A stretch of 64,000 bases of DNA, from positions 248,001 through 312,000 of the forward strand of contig NZ_FNUJ01000004.1 in NCBI RefSeq assembly GCF_900107925.1. Reading direction: 5' to 3'. A program made the position numbers and the translations under genes. The DNA comes from Amycolatopsis pretoriensis (lineage in GTDB: Bacteria; Actinomycetota; Actinomycetes; Mycobacteriales; Pseudonocardiaceae). Under the pieces are notes generated by a model. That model was not told the DNA's origin and ran no database searches. It saw only the letters and a list, made by a program, of their open reading frames with translations. Within the stretch, counting starts at the first letter, position 1, and every line of letters starts with the position of its first letter. Below are positions 8,276-15,774 of the stretch, one piece after another.

Positions 8276-8701
8276 ATGACGGACGACACAGCGCTGAAGG
8301 ACTTCCTCGCCGCGCGCCGCAACGGCGTGCTGGCCACGATCCGCCGCGACGGGCGGCCCCAGCTGTCCACGATCACGCACCTCTACGACGCGGCGACGGA
8401 CACGATCACCGCGTCGATCACCGAGACCCGGGCGAAGACGAAGAACATGCGCCGCGACCCGCGGGTGACCTACCACGTGGGCAGCGAAGACGGCTGGAGT
8501 TACGTCGTCGCGGAGGGGACGGCGACGCTCACGGCACCGGCGGCCTCACCGGACGACGAGACCGTCGAGGCGCTCGTCGACTACTACCGCCGGGCAGCCG
8601 GCGAGCACCCCGACTGGGACGAGTACCGCGCCGCGATGGTCAGCGACCAGCGAGTGCTGCTCCGCGTGCACGTGGACAAGCTGCTGGGACTGGTCCGGTA
8701 G
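8276..8701 (+). CDS. PPOX class F420-dependent oxidoreductase
   Basis: A 141-residue split-barrel flavin/deazaflavin-binding protein of the pyridoxamine-phosphate-oxidase-like group. Typical segments are FLAARRNGVLATIRRDGRPQ at residues ~8-27, then RAKTKNMRRDPRVTYHV and a C-terminal VLLRVHVDKL. In actinobacteria these proteins usually bind F420 rather than FMN; I infer that from family habit, not from a cofactor residue. The ATG at 8276 is the first methionine that gives a normal-length protein. It is divergent from the MarR operon and followed by the FAD oxidase gene. Confidence 0.8.
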   Translation: MTDDTALKDFLAARRNGVLATIRRDGRPQLSTITHLYDAATDTITASITETRAKTKNMRRDPRVTYHVGSEDGWSYVVAEGTATLTAPAASPDDETVEALVDYYRRAAGEHPDWDEYRAAMVSDQRVLLRVHVDKLLGLVR

Positions 8702-8720
8702 GGGCGGTTTTGAAATAGAA

Positions 8721-8737
8721 GTTCCGCAGTGCGGAGT
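8721..8737. promoter_or_regulatory. Candidate IclR-type operator before the FAD oxidase gene
   Basis: GTTCCGCAGTGCGGAGT contains perfect 6-bp arms TCCGCA and TGCGGA around one base, 25 bp before the ATG of the GlcD-like gene. The form resembles operators reported for IclR-family regulators; no such regulator gene is in the window. Confidence 0.5.
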
Positions 8738-8759
8738 ATCCGGGCTTACCATTGAAGCC

Positions 8760-10151
8760 ATGAGCGACGAAGCTTTGGTCACCCGGCTGCGCGACCTGCT
8801 CGGCAAGAGCGCGGTGCTCACCGACACCGACGTCACGGCGTCGTACGCGCGCGACATGATGCCGCTGGCGCCCTCCGGGCAGCCCCTGGCGGTGGTGCTG
8901 CCCGCGAACGTCGAGGAGGTGCAGGCCGTCGTCAAGGCGTGCGCGGAGGCGGGGGTGCCGATCGTGCCGCGCGGGGCGGGCAGCGGCCTGTCCGGCGCGG
9001 CGAACGCGATCGACGGCTGCGTAACGCTGTCGCTGACCAAGCTGAACGAGATCGTCGAGATCGACCCGGGCAACCGGCTGGCGGTCGTCCAGCCGGGCGT
9101 CGTCAACCTGGACTTCCGCAACGCGGTCGAGAAGCACGGGCTCTTTTATCCGCCGGACCCGTCGAGCTACGACTGGTGCACGATCGGCGGCAACCTGTCG
9201 ACCAACGCGGGCGGCCTGTGCTGCGTGAAGTACGGCGTCACGACGGACTCGGTGCTGGGCTTGGAGGTCGTCCTGGCGGACGGGTCCCTGCTGAAGACGG
9301 GCCGCCGGACGGTGAAGGGCGTGGCGGGCTACGACCTGGCCCGGCTGTTCGTCGGCAGCGAGGGCACGCTCGGCGTGATCACGCAGGCGACGGTCCAGCT
9401 GAAGCCGCTGCCCCAGGCGCCGGCGACGCTGGTCGCGGGTTTCTCGACGACCGAGGCGGCCGGCGAGGCCGTGGCGCGGGTCGTGCGGGAGGGACTGGTG
9501 CCGTCGCTGCTGGAGATCATGGACGCGTCGTCGATCAAGGCGTCCGAGACGTACTTGAAGACGGACCTGGGTGCCGGATCGGACTGCCAGGCGTTGCTGC
9601 TGGGGCAGTCGGACGCGGGTGGCGAGGTCGCGCGCCGCGAGCTGGCGGCGCTGGAGCAGATCTGCGTCGACTGCGGGGCGGACCTGGCCTACACGACCGA
9701 AGACCTCGAAGAGGGGCGGATGCTGCTGCAGGCTCGCCGGGTCGTGCTGACGGCGCTGGAAACCTACGGACAGTGGCTGACCGATGACGTCTGCGTGCCG
9801 CGGACGCGGATCGCGGAGTTGATCCGCGGGTGCGAGAAGATCAGTTCCGAGGTGGGGCTGCGGATCGCGGTGGTCGGGCACGCGGGCGACGGCAACATGC
9901 ACCCGACGATCGTTTACCAGCCCGATGACGCCGACGAGTTCGCTCGGGCGCAGAAGGCGTTCGACGAGATCCTCGAGGTCGGGCTGTCGCTTGGTGGGAC
10001 GGTGACCGGGGAGCACGGGGTCGGGAAGATCAAGCGGGAGTGGCTGGAGCGGGAGATCGGGCCGGTCGGGATGCGGGTGCACCGGCAGATCAAGGCGGCG
10101 CTGGACCCGGGGAACCTGTTCAACCCGGGATCGATGTTCTCGATGACCTGA
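8760..10151 (+). CDS. FAD-binding oxidase, GlcD/lactate dehydrogenase type
   Basis: A 463-residue 2-hydroxyacid oxidase/dehydrogenase of the GlcD-DLD group. The FAD-binding PCMH domain holds PIVPRGAGSGLSGAANAI near residues 61-78 and IGGNLSTNAGGLCCVKYG near 142-159. The C-terminal FAD-oxidase domain carries GHAGDGNMHPTI and GEHGVGKIKREWL, with the His residues expected at the substrate site. The candidate substrate is glycolate or D-lactate. No GlcE/GlcF partners are nearby, so it probably works alone or with a distant electron carrier. A candidate operator lies directly upstream and a strong terminator downstream (10345-10376). Confidence 0.88.
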   Translation: MSDEALVTRLRDLLGKSAVLTDTDVTASYARDMMPLAPSGQPLAVVLPANVEEVQAVVKACAEAGVPIVPRGAGSGLSGAANAIDGCVTLSLTKLNEIVEIDPGNRLAVVQPGVVNLDFRNAVEKHGLFYPPDPSSYDWCTIGGNLSTNAGGLCCVKYGVTTDSVLGLEVVLADGSLLKTGRRTVKGVAGYDLARLFVGSEGTLGVITQATVQLKPLPQAPATLVAGFSTTEAAGEAVARVVREGLVPSLLEIMDASSIKASETYLKTDLGAGSDCQALLLGQSDAGGEVARRELAALEQICVDCGADLAYTTEDLEEGRMLLQARRVVLTALETYGQWLTDDVCVPRTRIAELIRGCEKISSEVGLRIAVVGHAGDGNMHPTIVYQPDDADEFARAQKAFDEILEVGLSLGGTVTGEHGVGKIKREWLEREIGPVGMRVHRQIKAALDPGNLFNPGSMFSMT

Positions 10152-10188
10152 GCCGGCCACCCAAGCTGCGGCGGCTGCGCTCGCGCGT

Positions 10189-10230
10189 CGCGAATGTCGC
10201 ATTCGCGGCGCCGGAGGTCCCCAATGGGCC
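10189..10230. repeat. GAATG/CATTC repeat element, copy 1
   Basis: A perfect hairpin CGCGAATG-TCG-CATTCGCG (10189-10207) is followed by a second related half, CCAATGGGCCATTCGCGACC. The same two-part layout, with different outer bases, is at 24412-24475. It lies in the 294-bp gap after the FAD oxidase gene, which otherwise holds only two terminators. Confidence 0.6.
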
Positions 10231-10344
10231 ATTCGCGACCTCGCCCAGGGCCCTGCGCGACCGGGCGTTGTCCTGGTGTCGTCCGAGCGGTTCGCGTTGG
10301 CCTGTGTGGCCTGCCCGACCCGGCTGCCCACCATCTGAACTGCC

Positions 10345-10376
10345 ACAGGGGTCCCCGCCCGGGGGACCCCTGTTTT
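10345..10376 (+). terminator. Intrinsic terminator of the FAD oxidase gene
   Basis: Stem ACAGGGGTCCC/GGGACCCCTGT with a short GC loop, followed by TTTTC. It reads in the direction of the FAD oxidase gene, about 195 bp after its stop. Confidence 0.8.
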
Positions 10377-10398
10377 CACGTTACCGCGGGGGTCCGAC

Positions 10399-10431
10399 AA
10401 AAAAGGGCCCCACCGCCGACCGGTGGGGCCC
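10399..10431 (-). terminator. Intrinsic terminator of the second DedA gene
   Basis: An 11-bp perfect stem (GGGCCCCACCG and complement) with a 5-nt loop. On the minus strand it is followed by six T residues, which makes it a textbook terminator for the DedA gene ending at 10446. Confidence 0.9.
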
Positions 10432-10445
10432 TCCAAGTCCGAGCG

Positions 10446-11147
10446 TCAGTCCTTGATCCGCGGGATCCGCTGCGTCACCTCGGGGTCCGCCGAAGACAGC
10501 GCCGCCTTCTTCTCGCGCCGCGACTTCAAGTACTCGATCACGATCGGGACCACCGAAATCAGGACGATCAGCACGAAGATCGCGTCGATGTTCTTGCCGA
10601 TGAACGGGATGTCGCCCAGCAGGTAGCCGAGCACGGTGATGCCCGCCGCCCAGAGGATGCCGCCGATGATCGTGTACGTGAAGTAGCGCTTCGGATCCAT
10701 GCGGCCGATGCCGGCGATCCACGTGATGAACGTCCGGACGAACGGCACGAACCGGGCCAGAACGACGGCCTTGGGTCCGTGCTTCTCCAGGAATGCGTGC
10801 GTCTGGTCGATGTGTTCCCGCTTGAAGAACTTGGAGTCCGGCCTGCTGAACAGCTTGGGACCGACGAAGTAGCCGAGGTAGTAACCCACGACGTTGCCGA
10901 GCAGCGCGGCCACGGTCACCAGGACGCAAACCAGCCAGAGCGGCAGGAGCTTGCCGTTCGCTATGAGCAGGCCGGCGGTGAACAGCAGCGAGTCACCGGG
11001 CAGCACCGGGAAGATGCTGCTTTCGATGAAGATGATGAGACACAGGACGGCGACAGCCGGGCCGGCCACACCGTCGAGGAGGACGTTCGGGTCCAGCCAT
11101 GACGGCAGCAGCGACATCGTGTTGACCGTGCTCTGGGCGAGAATCAC
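10446..11147 (-). CDS. DedA family membrane protein (second copy)
   Basis: A 233-residue polytopic membrane protein of the DedA family with FPVLPGDSLLFTAG near residues 45-58 and ARFVPFVRTFITWIAGIGRM in the middle. At least five hydrophobic helices and a basic C-terminal tail (EYLKSRREKK) are visible. The GTG at 11147 is used; an internal ATG at 11117 is an alternative. In mycobacteria a DedA gene (Rv0364) lies next to fba; here the fba gene is about 10 kb away, so this may be the orthologue displaced by inserted genes. Confidence 0.88.
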   Translation of the reverse strand: MILAQSTVNTMSLLPSWLDPNVLLDGVAGPAVAVLCLIIFIESSIFPVLPGDSLLFTAGLLIANGKLLPLWLVCVLVTVAALLGNVVGYYLGYFVGPKLFSRPDSKFFKREHIDQTHAFLEKHGPKAVVLARFVPFVRTFITWIAGIGRMDPKRYFTYTIIGGILWAAGITVLGYLLGDIPFIGKNIDAIFVLIVLISVVPIVIEYLKSRREKKAALSSADPEVTQRIPRIKD

Positions 11148-11192
11148 CCCAAAAACGGTACAGGGTCACCCTGAGTCGTTACTGAGACCCGG

Positions 11193-11564
11193 TCAGACCA
11201 GCGTGAGCAGGCCCACCACGGACCCCGCGGCGAGGCCCAGCAGCACCGCCAGCAACAGGATCCAGTACGCGGGCAGCTGCGCCGACTGCCGTGGCGGCGG
11301 CGGCGGAGGTGGCGCGGTGTAGGCCGTCGGGGCCTCGGCGACCGGGTCCAGCGCCGCCCGCTCGCGCTCCAGCGAGTCCGCGCTCGCGCCGGACAGCAGC
11401 CCGTATGCCGACGGCAGCTCGTTGATCGCGCTGGTCGGGACGGCGTCCGTCGCCGGCTCCCGCGACGGCGGCGACGCCGGCGTCGGCGACGCCGAAGGGG
11501 CGAAGACGGCTTGCGCGCGAAGGGCGTCCGCCAGCAACTGCTCGGGGTCCTTCGGCTCGCTCAT
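11193..11564 (-). CDS. Small Pro-rich protein with a C-terminal membrane anchor
   Basis: A 123-residue protein I do not recognise. It has a hydrophilic Ala/Pro/Ser-rich N-terminal part, an eight-proline run at about residues 84-91, and one strongly hydrophobic segment near the C-terminus (YWILLLAVLLGLAAGSVVGLL) with nothing after it. It is therefore a probable tail-anchored inner-membrane protein with a cytoplasmic disordered region. Codon use matches the neighbours. It lies between nagA and the DedA gene on the same strand, 25 bp from nagA's stop, and could be co-transcribed with nagA. Confidence 0.7.
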   Translation of the reverse strand: MSEPKDPEQLLADALRAQAVFAPSASPTPASPPSREPATDAVPTSAINELPSAYGLLSGASADSLERERAALDPVAEAPTAYTAPPPPPPPRQSAQLPAYWILLLAVLLGLAAGSVVGLLTLV

Positions 11565-11589
11565 CTCCGCCCGTCCTCGTTCCGGAAAC

Positions 11590-12741
11590 TCAGGTACTCA
11601 AGGTAGCCGTACCCACCTCGGCGACCCATTCACCCCGGCGCAGCACCTTCGCGGGCCGCAGGTCCTGGTCGAGGACGACGATGTCGGCCACGTACCCCGG
11701 GCACAGCATCCCCGTGCGGTCGGCGATGCCGAGCAGCTCGGCGGGCCGTTGCGACGTCGCGTGCACCGCGTCGAGGATGCCGAGTTTCGCACCCCCGACC
11801 AGATTGCGGAAGGCGGTGTCCATCGTCAGGGTGCTGCCGGCCAGCGAGCCGTTGTCGGCGAGGGTGGCGACGCCGTCGTGGACGTCGACCTCCAGCCGGC
11901 CCAGCGTGTAGCGGCCGTCCGCGGCGTCGGTGGCCGACATCGCGTCCGTGATGAGCACCGTCCGGTTGCGGCCCGCGTGCTTCGCGGCCAGCCGCACGAC
12001 GGTCGGGTGCAGGTGGACGAGGTCGCAGATGAGCTCGATCGTGATGCGCTCGTCATCGAGCAGTGCCCCGACCGGGCCCGGTTCGCGGTGGTGCAGCGGC
12101 CGCATGCCGTTGAACAGGTGGGTCGCGACCGTCGCGCCCGCGTCGATGGCCGGCAGCAGCTGCTCCTCGACGCCGTCGGTGTGCCCGATGGCGGCGATGA
12201 CACCCGACTCCGCGAGCTGCCGGACGGCCTTGATGCCGCCGTGCAGCTCGGGGGCGATGGTGACCATCCGGATCGCGCCCTGGCCGGCGCGCAGGAGCTT
12301 GTCCACCGTGCCGGTGTCCGGCTCCAGCAGCGTCTCCGGGTCGTGCGCCCCGCAGCGGGCCTTCGAGATGAACGGCCCCTCCAGGTGGATGCCCGCGACC
12401 TCGCCGTCCTGGACGAGCTCGCGCAGCGCCGCGACCTGGTCACGCAGGATGTCCACCGGGTCGGACACCAGGCTGGCGAGCATGGTCGTGGTGCCGTGAC
12501 GGCGGTGCGCTCGCACCGCCGTCAGGAGTTCCTCGGGATCGAGGGAGGTGAACGAAGCACCTCCCCCGCCGTGGCAGTGGGTGTCGATGAACCCGGGCAC
12601 GACCAGTGCCCCACCGACGTCGACGTGTTCGCCCGACGGCGGGGTCCCGGAACCCACGCCGGCGATCCGCCCGTCGGAGACGGCTACCCAGCCGTCGTCG
12701 AGTACACGGTCCGGGGCAGCGACCCGGCCGCCCATGATCAC
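11590..12741 (-). CDS. nagA: N-acetylglucosamine-6-phosphate deacetylase
   Basis: A 383-residue amidohydrolase that removes the acetyl group from GlcNAc-6-phosphate in amino-sugar catabolism. Metal and catalytic motifs are all present: DTHCHGG, HLEGPFIS, AIGHTDG, THLFNGM and the catalytic Asp in LITDAM. The start chosen is GTG 12741, with GGAG 5 nt upstream, because it puts the first beta strand (VIMGGRVAAPD) at the N-terminus and leaves the dre operator upstream. ATG 12735 and ATG 12774 are alternatives. The operator at 12777-12792 predicts control by DasR, the GntR-family GlcNAc regulator. Confidence 0.92.
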   Translation of the reverse strand: MIMGGRVAAPDRVLDDGWVAVSDGRIAGVGSGTPPSGEHVDVGGALVVPGFIDTHCHGGGGASFTSLDPEELLTAVRAHRRHGTTTMLASLVSDPVDILRDQVAALRELVQDGEVAGIHLEGPFISKARCGAHDPETLLEPDTGTVDKLLRAGQGAIRMVTIAPELHGGIKAVRQLAESGVIAAIGHTDGVEEQLLPAIDAGATVATHLFNGMRPLHHREPGPVGALLDDERITIELICDLVHLHPTVVRLAAKHAGRNRTVLITDAMSATDAADGRYTLGRLEVDVHDGVATLADNGSLAGSTLTMDTAFRNLVGGAKLGILDAVHATSQRPAELLGIADRTGMLCPGYVADIVVLDQDLRPAKVLRRGEWVAEVGTATLST

Positions 12742-12776
12742 GAAATCTCCGGCGCCTCTCACGCACCCCAGCATAT

Positions 12777-12792
12777 ATTGGTCTGGACCAAG
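12777..12792. promoter_or_regulatory. dre-type operator (DasR) in front of nagA
   Basis: The 16-bp ATTGGTCTGGACCAAG contains the dre core TGGTC-N2-GACCA with perfect 6-bp arms. It is adjacent to an AT-rich TATAT stretch that could be the -10. A second dre-like site is at the GH18 gene (35189-35204). Confidence 0.8.
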
Positions 12793-12832
12793 CATGGTGA
12801 TACGACTCAGTGATCGGAATGGTCCACCCGGG

Positions 12833-13405
12833 TCACTGTGGGGCCTGCATGGCCTTCTGGAGTGCCTCGAGCGCCCGGCTGGCGGTCGACTTAACGGTAC
12901 CCTTGGAAATGCCTGCGGCCTCAGAGATTTCGGCCTCGCTCAGCCCACCGTAGTAACGCAGCACCAGCACTTCGCGCTGGCGGGGCGGCAGTTTGGACAA
13001 TGCGGACACGACGGCCTGGTGCTCGCTGGAGAGCATCGCGAGGCTCTCCGCGGACCGCGCGTTGACCGCGTGCGGCGGCACGTACTCCCGCGCGGTCTTG
13101 CGCCGGCGCAGCACGCTGCGCGACCCGTTGACCACGGCCGTGCGCAGATAGCCGACCGCGGCCGCGGCGTCCCGGAGGCGCCCCCAGTTGCGGTGCAGGC
13201 CGGTGAAGGCCTCCTGGACTACGTCTTCCGCGGTCGCGGGCTCGTCGACCAGCAGAATCGCCAGCCGGACCAGCCGCATGCGGTGCTGGCGGTAGAGGTC
13301 TTCGAGGGTCAGCGGTGTCGGCGTCTGCGCCGGGGCCGGACCGTCCATGACCCGCAGGTGGCCGAGGGTCGCCTCGACGCTGCGTTCCGCATTGCCCTCG
13401 AGCAT
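12833..13405 (-). CDS. SigE-family ECF RNA polymerase sigma factor
   Basis: A 190-residue ECF sigma factor. Region 2 spans LYRQHRMRLVRLAILLVDEPATAEDVVQEAF and region 4 spans LPPRQREVLVLRYYGGLSEAEISEAAGISKGTVKS, with the helix-turn-helix at the end. The ATG at 13405 with GGGG upstream gives the normal length; the frame remains open much further upstream but that part has no sigma-factor character. No anti-sigma gene is adjacent, so regulation must come from elsewhere or from its own promoter. It is divergent from the YciI gene. Confidence 0.88.
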   Translation of the reverse strand: MLEGNAERSVEATLGHLRVMDGPAPAQTPTPLTLEDLYRQHRMRLVRLAILLVDEPATAEDVVQEAFTGLHRNWGRLRDAAAAVGYLRTAVVNGSRSVLRRRKTAREYVPPHAVNARSAESLAMLSSEHQAVVSALSKLPPRQREVLVLRYYGGLSEAEISEAAGISKGTVKSTASRALEALQKAMQAPQ

Positions 13406-13594
13406 GAACCCCTGCCTGTCCTCGACCCCGGTTTGCACGGTGTGTCGCGTCAGCAGGTTCACGGTATTCACAGCGCTCACACAGGTACTGACGCACGCCC
13501 AGCCTATCGGGTTGGCTTGCCGTCGCCACAGATCGCCCGTCACGAGACGGGTAGGTTCGGACGCGTACCGCCCGCCCGACCCCGGAGAGCCCCC

Positions 13595-13879
13595 ATGGCC
13601 TGGTTCCTCGTCGAAATCACCTACGTCCAGGAGAAGATGCCGGACGTCCGGCCGCGGCACCGCGAGTTCCTCTCGAAGCTCGCCGCGGAAGGCCGGGTGG
13701 CGGTCGCCGGCCCGCTCGGCGACGGCACCGGCGGCCTCACGCTCTACCAGGCCGACGACGAGGCGCACCTCAAGGAGACGATCGACCAGGACCCGTACTT
13801 CCTGGAGGGGGTCGTCGCCGAGCGGTCGATCCGCGAGTTCAAGCCGGTCATCGGCGCCTGGATCCCGCAGGAGTCATAG
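13595..13879 (+). CDS. YciI family protein
   Basis: A 94-residue single-domain YciI-like protein (dimeric alpha-beta barrel). The N-terminus MAWFLVEITY and the motif VRPRHREFLSKLAAEGRVAVAGPL contain the conserved His and the glycine-rich turn; the later QDPYFLEGVV also matches the family. Function is not established for most members; some act on small aromatic lactones. The ATG at 13595 follows a GGAGAG. Its last 6 bases overlap the convergent ferredoxin reductase gene. Confidence 0.8.
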   Translation: MAWFLVEITYVQEKMPDVRPRHREFLSKLAAEGRVAVAGPLGDGTGGLTLYQADDEAHLKETIDQDPYFLEGVVAERSIREFKPVIGAWIPQES

Positions 13880-14812
13880 GTCGAGCACGGTGGTGCCGCG
13901 GTCGACGCAGATCCGCATCGACGAGCCGTCGGCCGCCGGCACCGCGCACGTCCCGCAGAAGCCCTGGCGGCACGAATACGGCGTCGCGGGCCGCGCTTCG
14001 AGGAGGACGTCGAGGGCGCTCCGGTCGCCCGGGACCTGGAGTACTTGCCCTGACCTGCGCAAAGTCAGCTGGAACGGCTCGCCGGCGACGATCGGCGGCG
14101 GGGCGAACCGCTCGAAGTGCACGGCTTTCGCGCCGGTCAGCGCCAGGTCGACGCGGACACCGGTGATCATCGGCACCGGGCCGCAGCAGTACACCGCTGC
14201 CCCTTCGGGCAGATCTGCCAGCAGTTCCGCGCCCGACGCCGGGATGCCGTACTCGGTGTCGGGGCGGATCCGGACGCGGTCGTCGTCCGGCAGTCCGTCG
14301 AGGAACGGCATCGATGCGCGGCTGCGACCGGTGTAGACCAGCCGCCAGTCGGCGCCCATCGCGGCGGCTCGGCGGACCATCGGCAGGATCGGCGTGATCC
14401 CGATGCCGCCGGCGATGAACAGGAACGGCCCGCCGCCGACGAAGGGGAACGCGGTCCGCGGGCCCCGGACGGTCACCCGCGTGCCCGGCGAGAGCGCGTG
14501 GACCTCGGCGGACGCGACGCCGATCTTCCGCACGGCGATGCGGTAATGATCCGTTTCGGCCGGATCGCCGCAGAGGGAGTACTGCCGGACCAGGCCCGAT
14601 GGCAGCACGAGGTCGACGTGCGCCCCCGGTCGCCAGCCCGGCAGCGGGCCGCCGTTCGCCAGCCGCAGGCTCACGACGCCCTCGGCTTCGGACCGCACCT
14701 CTTCGACCACCAGAGACAGGTTCCGGTCGATCGCGCGCACGGGTGGTCGCCGTCGCCCGCTTAATTGCGACATCCGGCGATAAGCGCCCACAACACCGAC
14801 CAAAGTGGACAT
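13874..14812 (-). CDS. PDR/VanB-type ferredoxin reductase (FMN/FAD plus C-terminal 2Fe-2S)
   Basis: A 312-residue iron-sulfur flavoprotein. An FNR-like domain holds RQYSLCGDP (flavin-binding RxYS) and the NAD(P) motif FIAGGIGITPILPM. The C-terminal plant-type ferredoxin domain has ligands C281, C286, C289 and C302 (CRQGFCGTC...MRIC). Such proteins pass electrons from NAD(P)H to oxygenases or diiron enzymes. The neighbouring PF10118 diiron-type protein is the likely partner. The ATG at 14812 is used; the frame extends upstream to 14920 but there only reads through two TTTCACGTGAAA palindromes. Confidence 0.88.
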   Translation of the reverse strand: MSTLVGVVGAYRRMSQLSGRRRPPVRAIDRNLSLVVEEVRSEAEGVVSLRLANGGPLPGWRPGAHVDLVLPSGLVRQYSLCGDPAETDHYRIAVRKIGVASAEVHALSPGTRVTVRGPRTAFPFVGGGPFLFIAGGIGITPILPMVRRAAAMGADWRLVYTGRSRASMPFLDGLPDDDRVRIRPDTEYGIPASGAELLADLPEGAAVYCCGPVPMITGVRVDLALTGAKAVHFERFAPPPIVAGEPFQLTLRRSGQVLQVPGDRSALDVLLEARPATPYSCRQGFCGTCAVPAADGSSMRICVDRGTTVLDL

Positions 14813-14861
14813 CAGATGGTCGGTCCGGCCACTCCCATCCAGCCGGGTCGGCCACCCCGGA

Positions 14862-14887
14862 GCGGAGCTTTCACGTGAAAGCTCCGC
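14862..14887. repeat. TTTCACGTGAAA palindrome (26 bp)
   Basis: A perfect 26-bp palindrome with arms GCGGAGCTTTCAC, identical to the copy at 37586-37611. It lies between two minus-strand genes, 50 bp upstream of the ferredoxin reductase start. Confidence 0.85.
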
Positions 14888-14898
14888 GCCCAGGTCGC

Positions 14899-14916
14899 AG
14901 CTTTCACGTGAAAGCT
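14899..14916. repeat. TTTCACGTGAAA palindrome (18 bp)
   Basis: A second copy, AGCTTTCACGTGAAAGCT, 12 bp from the first one and directly next to the stop codon of the PF10118 gene. The pair could form a cruciform or act as a terminator between the two genes. Confidence 0.8.
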
Positions 14917-15774
14917 TCATCCGGCGGCCCGGGCAGCCGGGGAACTCGCGAGGTAGGTCACCGCCTGCTCGGTGCTCCCCGTCTCCGTCGGGTGGTACGA
15001 CTTCCGGAAGTACGGCCGGATTTCGCGCAGCAGCTGACGTCCGCTGGGCAGCAATCCCCGCTTCGCCGCGCGGCGGTAACCCCGCAGCGAAGCACGTCCC
15101 GGGCGCGTCGGATCGTTATGCATCAGATATCGCGTGCCGCGCGCGAACACCCACGCCAGCACCGGCGTCACCGCCGCCATGCTGCGCACGCGTCGCGTGT
15201 ACCGGCCGTCGAGGTGCATGAAGAGGTCGAACGCGACCGACCGGTGTTCGACCTCTTCGGCGCCGTGCCAGCGCAGCAGGTCGAGCATCACCGGGTCGGC
15301 GCCGGCGTCCTCCAGGGGCGCGTCGAGCACCCACTGGCCGAGGAACGCCGTGTAGTGCTCGATCGCGGCGACGATCCCGAGCCGTTCGACCAGCCACTCC
15401 TCGGCCGCGCGCCCGGTCAGGTCGCGGTCGCCGAGCAGCTTCCGGAACAGCCACTCCATCTGCGCGATGAACGGCCGCATCGGAACGCCCGCGGCCTCGA
15501 GGTGCGTCGCCGCGCCGTCGTGGGCCTCGGCGTGCACCGCCTCCTGGCCGATGAACCCGAGGACGTCGGCCTTGAGCCGCTCGTCCCGGATCAGCGGCAC
15601 CGCCTGCTTGAACACCTCGACGAACCAGCGCTCACCTTCGGGCAGCGCCAGGTGCAGGACGTTGATGGTGTGCGTGACCTGCGGTTCGCCGGGGACCCAG
15701 TGCATCGGCAGCGCCGCCCAGTCGAACTTCACGTCCCGCGCGTGCAGGACGAGCTGCTCGTCCTCGGCGGTCAT
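14917..15774 (-). CDS. Metal-dependent hydrolase, PF10118 (ferritin-like diiron) family
   Basis: A 285-residue all-helical protein of the PF10118 group, annotated as metal-dependent hydrolase but with ferritin-like iron-binding motifs. The motifs FIGQEAVHAEAH (ExxH) near residues 84-95 and WHGAEEVEHRSVAFD provide Glu and His pairs for a dinuclear site. In mycobacteria such genes occur beside FMO/BVMO and ferredoxin reductase genes. The ATG overlaps the stop of the FMO gene (ATGA), so the two are translationally coupled. A role in oxidising or hydrolysing a lipophilic substrate is inferred from context. Confidence 0.8.
   Translation of the reverse strand: MTAEDEQLVLHARDVKFDWAALPMHWVPGEPQVTHTINVLHLALPEGERWFVEVFKQAVPLIRDERLKADVLGFIGQEAVHAEAHDGAATHLEAAGVPMRPFIAQMEWLFRKLLGDRDLTGRAAEEWLVERLGIVAAIEHYTAFLGQWVLDAPLEDAGADPVMLDLLRWHGAEEVEHRSVAFDLFMHLDGRYTRRVRSMAAVTPVLAWVFARGTRYLMHNDPTRPGRASLRGYRRAAKRGLLPSGRQLLREIRPYFRKSYHPTETGSTEQAVTYLASSPAARAAG

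Noticed and set aside
14813..14920. N-terminal extension of the ferredoxin reductase starting at 14920
   Set aside because: The extension only translates the two TTTCACGTGAAA palindromes (KLSRES, ELSRES) and has no counterpart in the family; ATG 14812 gives the normal protein.
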